Shown here piece by piece: positions 58,571-64,000 of a stretch of 64,000 nt of DNA. Source of the stretch: Gigaspora margarita (lineage: Eukaryota; Glomeromycota; Glomeromycetes; Diversisporales; Gigasporaceae); NCBI GenBank assembly GCA_009809945.1, contig WTPW01000367.1, forward strand, positions 188,804 to 252,803, written 5' to 3'. Each line of letters starts with the position of its first letter. Position 1 is the first letter of the stretch. The position numbers and the translations under genes are program-made. The notes under the pieces are model-generated. The model searched no databases. It was not told the DNA's origin and worked only from the letters and a program-made list of their open reading frames with translations.

Positions 58571-58719
58571 GTTATCAGGAGAATATAGGTGATATTAGGT
58601 CAGCATCATTTAGTGGTCATTTGTTGGCTCTGTTAATGCCGCGAAACGGCATGATCAGAGTCAATCAAATGGTCACTAAATGATGCTGACACATATCAAC
58701 CTACATTCTACCTGATAAC
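58571..58719 (-). repeat. Long hairpin upstream of the BTB gene
   Basis: Outer arms 'gttatcagg..ataggtgata' and 'tatcaacctacattctacct' lead to inner arms 'gtcagcatcatttagtggtc' and 'gaccactaaatgatgctgac'-type inverse, with 'tgccgcgaaacggca' at the tip. About 150 bp, 170 bp upstream of the start codon. A fold-back MITE is likely; a promoter role is only possible. Confidence 0.75.
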
Positions 58720-58729
58720 GATATTATCC

Positions 58730-60700
58730 GAGAGTGGTCATTGATCATGTCGCTGATCCATCTATCTTTAATTCTGAGTTTGTGAACATAATCAGAAAAC
58801 GTGATCATAGTGTGGGAAAACAATACGAAAATTATTTCTACATATTGATGTGTTAATAATTATGACGGAGTTACAGAAATACTGAAATATGAAAACTCTA
58901 AAATGAATGTGCTTACCAATTTTATATTCAAATTTGGGACTATTCTGTTATCTATTTATTTAACAAGAAATGCATTGGTAAATGCAGTGAGCTATGCAAA
59001 ATATTTTTGTATATCACAATATTAGAATAGAATTTAGTGTAGGTAGTTCTATAGCAAATTAGTGTAAGTTTTTTTTGTAATTGCTTAATACAGTAGATGT
59101 ATTCTGTAAATTAAAAATTTTCTTATATTTGCTAAAGAATTATTTTACTAAAGCTTATTCATTAAAACTAACAACATTTGGGCATTTTTAGATGAATTAT
59201 AAAATTCTCTATTTAAAGATTTTTTTATTTTTTTAATTCATACAATTTTATTACATCACCAGCAATAACTTTACTGTCTTAGTTAACTATGAGTTAGATG
59301 TATAAAATTGTATAATTTTATTTGATTTACTATAAAAATTCAATTATAAAGCTTATGAATTATCATAATGTCACAATATGTATTAAGTTAGTTTTGTATT
59401 GCAAGAAGCATATCGACAAATGCAGTGAGCTATATGAAATATAATTAATTTGGTATATCAAAATATTAAGATAGAATTTAGTGTAGGTAGTTCTATAGCA
59501 AAATTAGTATAAGTTTTTTTTTTTTAGTGTTAAAATTTTTTCTCATGTTGCTAAAGAATTATTTTACTTAAGCTTATTCATCAAAAGTAACAAAGTTCAT
59601 GCATTCTTAAATGAATTTTAAGATTAGATTCTTAATTATTTTTTTTTAATTCTTATAATTTCTTCATTTCACTTTACAGTATGAGTTAGATTGTATTGAA
59701 ATTGTTATTTTTTTTAATTCTTATAATTTCTTCATTTCACTTTATAGTATGAGTTAGATTGTTATTACAAAACTTATGAGCTATTACAATGACTCATCAT
59801 GTGGTTAAATTAATTGCAATTATTAATACGGTAGCATAATGTATGTATTGAAATTATTCTATCAAACTTGTAAAAAATTTATTACAAAAAATTACAAACT
59901 ACAATGGTGATACACAATATGCGTTAAAGTTGAGGCAGTTTGTATTGGAATTATAGTCGTAAATTCTATAACACATTTTGTATTGAAATTACAGTTGCAA
60001 ATTCTACAATGCTATAATTTACTGTAAAAATTTTTTTTACAAATTTACTGACAGTTATGGTACATATTAGCGAATAAAGATTGATTAGTGAAATTACTAT
60101 CATGCTTGCTATAAAAAATTTTGTTAAAAAACTTACTGACTATTGTGATCTATCATGAATTACTGTCTTGATACATTTGGATCGAGGTGGCTTATGCCTC
60201 AAATTATCTATTATCCATGAATAAAAGGTAATTTTGGTTATTAGTAACCTGATCAGTGATGAAAGTGATCTATGTGATCAGTATTGCTAGTTATTAAATC
60301 AAGAGTACTGTATAGTGTGACCTGCCAGAACTACATGGGTGGTAACGACAGCCTAGGTGTTAAACACATAATAGAGCAAATGCAAAAAAAAAAAAAAAAG
60401 GTTAAAGTCATGAAACTGTTGCATAGGTTTTTCGATAACAGAAGAGGAAATACCAGTATATGTTTTTGTAATTATATACCATACCAAAAATGTGAGGCAA
60501 AATAAAAAACTTGCTATTGCAGTATGTAGTTAAATTAGTTGATATTGGAATCAATGTCTTAAATTCCTATCAAAAATTACCATAAAAATTTTGTCACAAA
60601 ACTTGCTAGTTATTGTACACGCAGTATGGTTTTGAGTTAATTCATATTGGAATTAATTGTTGTGGTTTCAATATTACAATTTACTGTAAAAAATTTTTTT
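58730..60700. repeat. Degenerate direct repeats, AT-rich
   Basis: A block beginning 'tgcagtgagctat' with 'aatttagtgtaggtagttct' occurs at 58985 and again at 59420, about 440 bp apart. A 62-bp unit ('ttcttcatttcacttta' with 'gtatgagttagatt') is tandemly doubled at 59640-59765. Further diverged words ('gttttgtattg(ga)aattatagt', 'ttactgtaaaaa') continue to 60700. No gene recognised; the open frame at 60284 is interrupted by an A15 run. Confidence 0.55.
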
Positions 60701-60716
60701 ACATAACTTACCAATT

Positions 60717-61246
60717 AGGGGGCATCCATAAATTACGTTATGCTTGAGGGGGGGGTCCCCCAAAATATAACGATTTTGCACTATGTAGGGGGGGGTCCCC
60801 CCCAACATAACGCAATTTTTTTCTAAAAATTTGTCTAAAACTTGATCCAAGGTCTGATTTTGGTACCATTCGAATCGTCTCGAGGAGAGGATTCGAATGG
60901 TACCAATATTATTTAATTTGGATCACTGGATCACGTTTTATTAACGAAATACTATTGGTTATTGTGTTTTCTTATAAAATTACTATAAAATCAATAGTAT
61001 TTCGTTAATAAAACGTGATCTATTGATCCAAATGAAACGATTTTGGTACCATTGGATTCGTCTCATAGAGACGAATCGAATGGTACCAAAATCATCCAGA
61101 TTGGATCACTATGTCATAATATATTCAAGTTTTTGTAAAATTTTATATATAAACATACAGATTTTTAAAAATTTTTTTATATAGTAGAGGGGGGGGGTCA
61201 AGAGCTACTATGTAGGGGTACATAACGTTATTTATGGAAGCCCTCT
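60717..61246. mobile_element. TIR element with two concentric hairpins, 530 bp
   Basis: Left 'ggggcatccataaattacgt' and right, read inward, 'gggcttccataaataacgtt' are inverted ends. G8/C7 runs lie next to both. Inside are hairpins at about 60855-60915 (ttggtaccattcgaatcgtc, tip tcgaggaga) and 61045-61095 (ttggtaccattggattcgtc, tip tcatagaga), and a larger outer pair 'acgttttattaacgaaatac' with its inverse. The hairpin pattern matches the element at 40345. Confidence 0.82.
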
Positions 61247-62320
61247 TATTATGGTAATTTGCTGTAAAAAATTTTACCTCGATACTTGGACTAATTCTTA
61301 CAACTGTCAAATGCTAAACTACTAACTTCTCTTCAAATTTACTAAACCCCAAGGCCTAAACCGCACCTGCCAATTATATGAATCCAAAACATAAGAACGA
61401 TAGCTAGCATTCGTCTATATAGCTAAAAAGAAATCAGGCATCATTCTGGAGTATCTATTTCAGGTCCTTACAGATATTGTAGCCACGGAGCCTAATTATC
61501 TACTAATAAGGGTTCTTGCATTGCCCATGCAACTGTGGGGCCCAAAACTGACTGCAAAGAACTTTTTTCTACCACTGTAGCCATGTATTTTAACCATCCA
61601 ATATATCGCCCAAGCAGTCCGACGTTACTAATACTTGCAGGGTCACTTAAACGGATGTAGGAGAGAGACAGAGATAGCTTACCAAGGCGAGTAATAGCAA
61701 AACAAAAAGATAACTTCGTCCCTTCTAAACAAAACCCTTACGTATAAATTTCATCTTTTAACATCTGCATGGCATAGCCTCCTATCCATACCCTTAACTC
61801 TTACTTCATATTATTTACCAATATTCATAGAAACCTAAATTTGCTAAAATCATGTGCCATCAAGAAGCACTAGACTATTCCAATTCTTGAAAATCATACT
61901 ATATCTTTTTTTATCCTCGAATTGATTACTATAAGTAGCAAGGCATGACAGGTATAGGTGCTCGTGCCAGAATTTAGAAGATGAGCACAGCCACAAGTTT
62001 ATCAAAATGAATTATACAAAAAATGCTTTCATATATCATTTAACAAACCCGGTATACTGTTATACATGTGATGTTAATGCGCATCCAATGATCAATTTGA
62101 ATAAGCCATCTAATAAGATTCAAGATTTCGCACAAAGATATTTACCTGTAAACTATACACTTCATACTTGTACTATATTTCTGGTATTTTTTTATCAATA
62201 ACATCTCAGAGTCATACAATCAAACAGTTTATTGCTGATCTTACAAAGCAGAATAATTAAGGTACAAATCTTCAGATGAATTCTAAGATTCCCTTTATAT
62301 AATTATAGAAAAATTTTTAA
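61247..62320. other. GC-richer unique stretch, no gene assigned
   Basis: 61320-61800 is noticeably richer in C and G than its surroundings and has no long open frame. 61905-61970 is the inverse of 19701-19755. It could be a non-coding RNA or an old element end; I cannot say which. Confidence 0.35.
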
Positions 62321-62324
62321 TTAT

Positions 62325-62452
62325 TTATCAGTAATCTCAAGGACATTGATGTCCTCAAAATCACATAATTACTGATAGTTAAGTATATACTTATTAGATA
62401 TCAGTAATTATGTGATTTCGAGGCCATTGATGACCTCAAGATTACATAAATT
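62325..62452. repeat. Palindrome tatcagtaat..attactgata
   Basis: A unit 'tcagtaatctcaaggacatt' with 'aaaatcacataattactga' is followed by its inverse ('tcagtaattatgtgatttcg', 'aggccattgatgacctcaag'). Each half has its own small inverted repeat (aggacattgatgtcct). Further partial copies follow to 62490. Confidence 0.7.
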
Positions 62453-62499
62453 TGCGGACATTAATGTTCTCAAGATTAATAATTTGCAGATATCAACAT

Positions 62500-63150
62500 G
62501 GTTTTTGTTAAAAAAAATAAAAATAAAAACCAAGCCCCAATGTACATATTGAAGTAAGCCATTTACAGTGAAAGTAGCAAGGATCACTATCAAATCAATA
62601 ATTCGCAGGTTCTTGTAAAAAATAAATAAATAAAAACTACTCAGCCCCAATGTATATAGCAGCAAATCTATTTCTTTTTTAAGAATATTATTCTGATAAG
62701 GAGTATTTTTTTTTGCATATTGTTTATTAATGGTAAATTAGTAAACTGGTAATTTTAGTCAATGCATGTACTAATTCGGATAGCTTATTGCACGATTAGG
62801 ATTTTGTAAAAAAAAAGATACATATGCAAAACAAGCAATTTTTTTTCTGCATATATCAAAAAAAAATTTTGTGTACGGAATAACCATTGGATAGAGCGAT
62901 GAGTAATAAAAAAGCAATTTGATTGGGCAGTAAATTACGAAGAGGTCAACATAGAAAAAGCATTCTCTTAGCGAAATTAATTTGATTATCAGATAATTAA
63001 GCCATCAAAAATTCTGATCAGAAAATTAACTAAAAGAGAAAAAGCAATAAATTTATCTATCTAAATCAGTATTAAAGAGAAAAATTTTCATAATATTTAT
63101 CAATGTATTCATCAGTTTTTATACTTCTTATTTTTTAATTTTTTTTACAG
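62500..63150. other. AT-rich stretch without recognised gene
   Basis: Contains duplicated 'aaaaccaagccccaatgtaca' / 'aaaactactcagccccaatg' (62526, 62633). No domain, tRNA or splice pattern seen. Confidence 0.4.
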
Positions 63151-63260
63151 TTGCATAACAACAACAGCAAAAGCAATCTCAATAACAAATTCAAATTGAA
63201 GAGCAAGAACAATAACATACTGTAGTCAACTATACAAAACGCTTTCAAGTTTGTGAAATG
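63150..63260 (+). pseudogene. Q-rich coding relic with TAA in place of CAA
   Basis: After a 'TTTTTTTTTACAG' acceptor-like site, one frame gives Gln-rich text ('QQQQKQSQ', 'QIQIEEQEQ', 'HTVVNYTKRFQVCEM') with three stops, all TAA at places where the pattern expects CAA. It resembles the decayed Q-rich gag text at 12723 in style. Source unknown. Confidence 0.4.
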
Positions 63261-63403
63261 TGAAATTTACTTTTTTAGCTATTTTTTCACTTAAATTAGT
63301 TTATACTATTAGATAATCATACAAATATTAATCTAATTTAGCTAAACATATCAAATATGGCAAATTAGCATTTCACAATTTTCAAAGCATTGTTTAAGGG
63401 TGT

Positions 63404-63739
63404 TAAATTGTTTACCCTCTAAAATTTTGGCCAATCAAAATTTAAGATCAGGTGTAATGTGATAGCCAAAACAAACTTTTTTTTTCTAAGTAAAAAGTGA
63501 CATATAAAACTAAAAATGTGTTATAGTTGGGGTTAGGGTAAGAACAGTGTAGGGTTAGAATGCTCTATTAGTAAAATTTCACGAGGAACATTTTTAATTA
63601 GGCCGCAGAAGGTGGTTTCCTAATTAAAAATTAAAGCTATTTTGTTTTTTTGTAAAAAGGTAGCTTCTTCGTTTTGAATTTTACGTTATACCTGATCCTA
63701 AAATTCGATTGGCCAATATTACAGGGGTGAGCAATTTTT
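63404..63739. mobile_element. MITE, 336 bp, sister of 54298-54622
   Basis: Left 'attgtttaccctctaaaatt' then ttggccaatc; right, read inward, 'attgctcacccctgtaatat' then tggccaatcg. 'gttggggttagggtaagaac' near the centre is telomere-like. Interior words are shared with the 54298 copy. Confidence 0.82.
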
Positions 63740-63779
63740 TGTGGAGAGCAAGGAGTGTTGTACTGTACATAAATGTTTT

Positions 63780-63955
63780 GTCAATCCTTTTATAGGTATT
63801 GTTGAAGGTGGAAGTCCTAGCCAATGTCATGGAACAGACAACCACCAACTACCGAAAACAAAACAAGACCTCATGATATACCCAATGACAAGAGGCAGTT
63901 TGATTTGGCAATGCAAAGATGTATTGAGTATAAAGTGGGACTAACCACCCGTTTT
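63780..63955 (+). CDS. Possible short exon, unknown protein
   Basis: A 'CCTTTTATAG' acceptor-like site at about 63786-63795 precedes two competing frames. One (from ATG 63741, stop 63942) gives 'GIVEGGSPSQCHGTDNHQLP'. The other gives 'NKTRPHDIPNDKRQFDLAMQ' then 'RCIEYKVGLTTRF' with a stop near 63955. The second looks more protein-like (amphipathic, charged). GC is higher than around it. Probably a gene fragment; frame not settled. Confidence 0.3.
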
Positions 63956-64000
63956 TAGGCAAACACACAACTTCTAACTTCTATCCCTTTATTAGAGGGC

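Noticed and set aside
62408..62665. Minus-strand 85-codon frame
   Set aside because: Crosses the palindrome at 62325-62452 and the duplicated 'ccccaatgta' words; no protein character.

Overview
The window looks like nuclear DNA of an arbuscular mycorrhizal fungus (Glomeromycotina, Rhizophagus-like). This is inferred from the very AT-rich, intron-bearing sequence and from gene relics typical of that lineage: Sel1 repeats, a protein kinase with an 'EEWWN' tail, BTB-BACK-TPR, and vWA plus alpha-kinase. Transposable elements are extremely dense. Scattered N bases at 22527 and 38651-38920 mark it as a draft assembly, so some frameshifts may be sequencing errors.

Layout. 1-455: 3' part of an unknown gene. 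2705-5243 (minus): a compact secreted-peptide gene. A signal-peptide exon is followed by about 21 exons of exactly 3 nt, each separated by a tandemly duplicated intron, then a last exon. This is the most striking object in the window. 5508-8200: hairpin and 80-bp tandem repeats with a hAT-type MITE. 9035-11445: decayed Sel1-repeat and protein-kinase genes. 11527-36022: one decayed Ty3/gypsy retroelement with about 1.06-kb LTRs and a TSD near CTAT. It is stuffed with nested MITEs, palindromes and a SINE, and its right LTR is split by three insertions, one of them a 7.2-kb TIR element. 36467-41286 (minus): a nearly complete Helitron Rep/helicase, broken by an element made of four hairpins. 42840-43898 and 44368-44829: divergent genes of unknown function. 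45425-47543: hAT-like elements, one nested in another with clean 8-bp TSDs. 48186-50748 (minus): a vWA/alpha-kinase gene broken by a 1.1-kb hAT element. 50749-56507: gene-poor. 56508-58403 (minus): the best intact ordinary gene, BTB-BACK-TPR. 58404-64000: repeats, hairpin elements and MITEs.

There is no operon-like cooperation; these are single fungal genes among mobile DNA. Recurring themes are (1) the 3-nt microexon gene, whose exons can all be skipped without shifting the frame; (2) short elements built of concentric hairpins sharing an arm pattern; (3) many unrelated MITE families carrying TTAGGG-like telomeric motifs inside them; (4) CAG/CAA to TAG/TAA and TGG to TAG changes in element relics, as expected from C-to-T decay.
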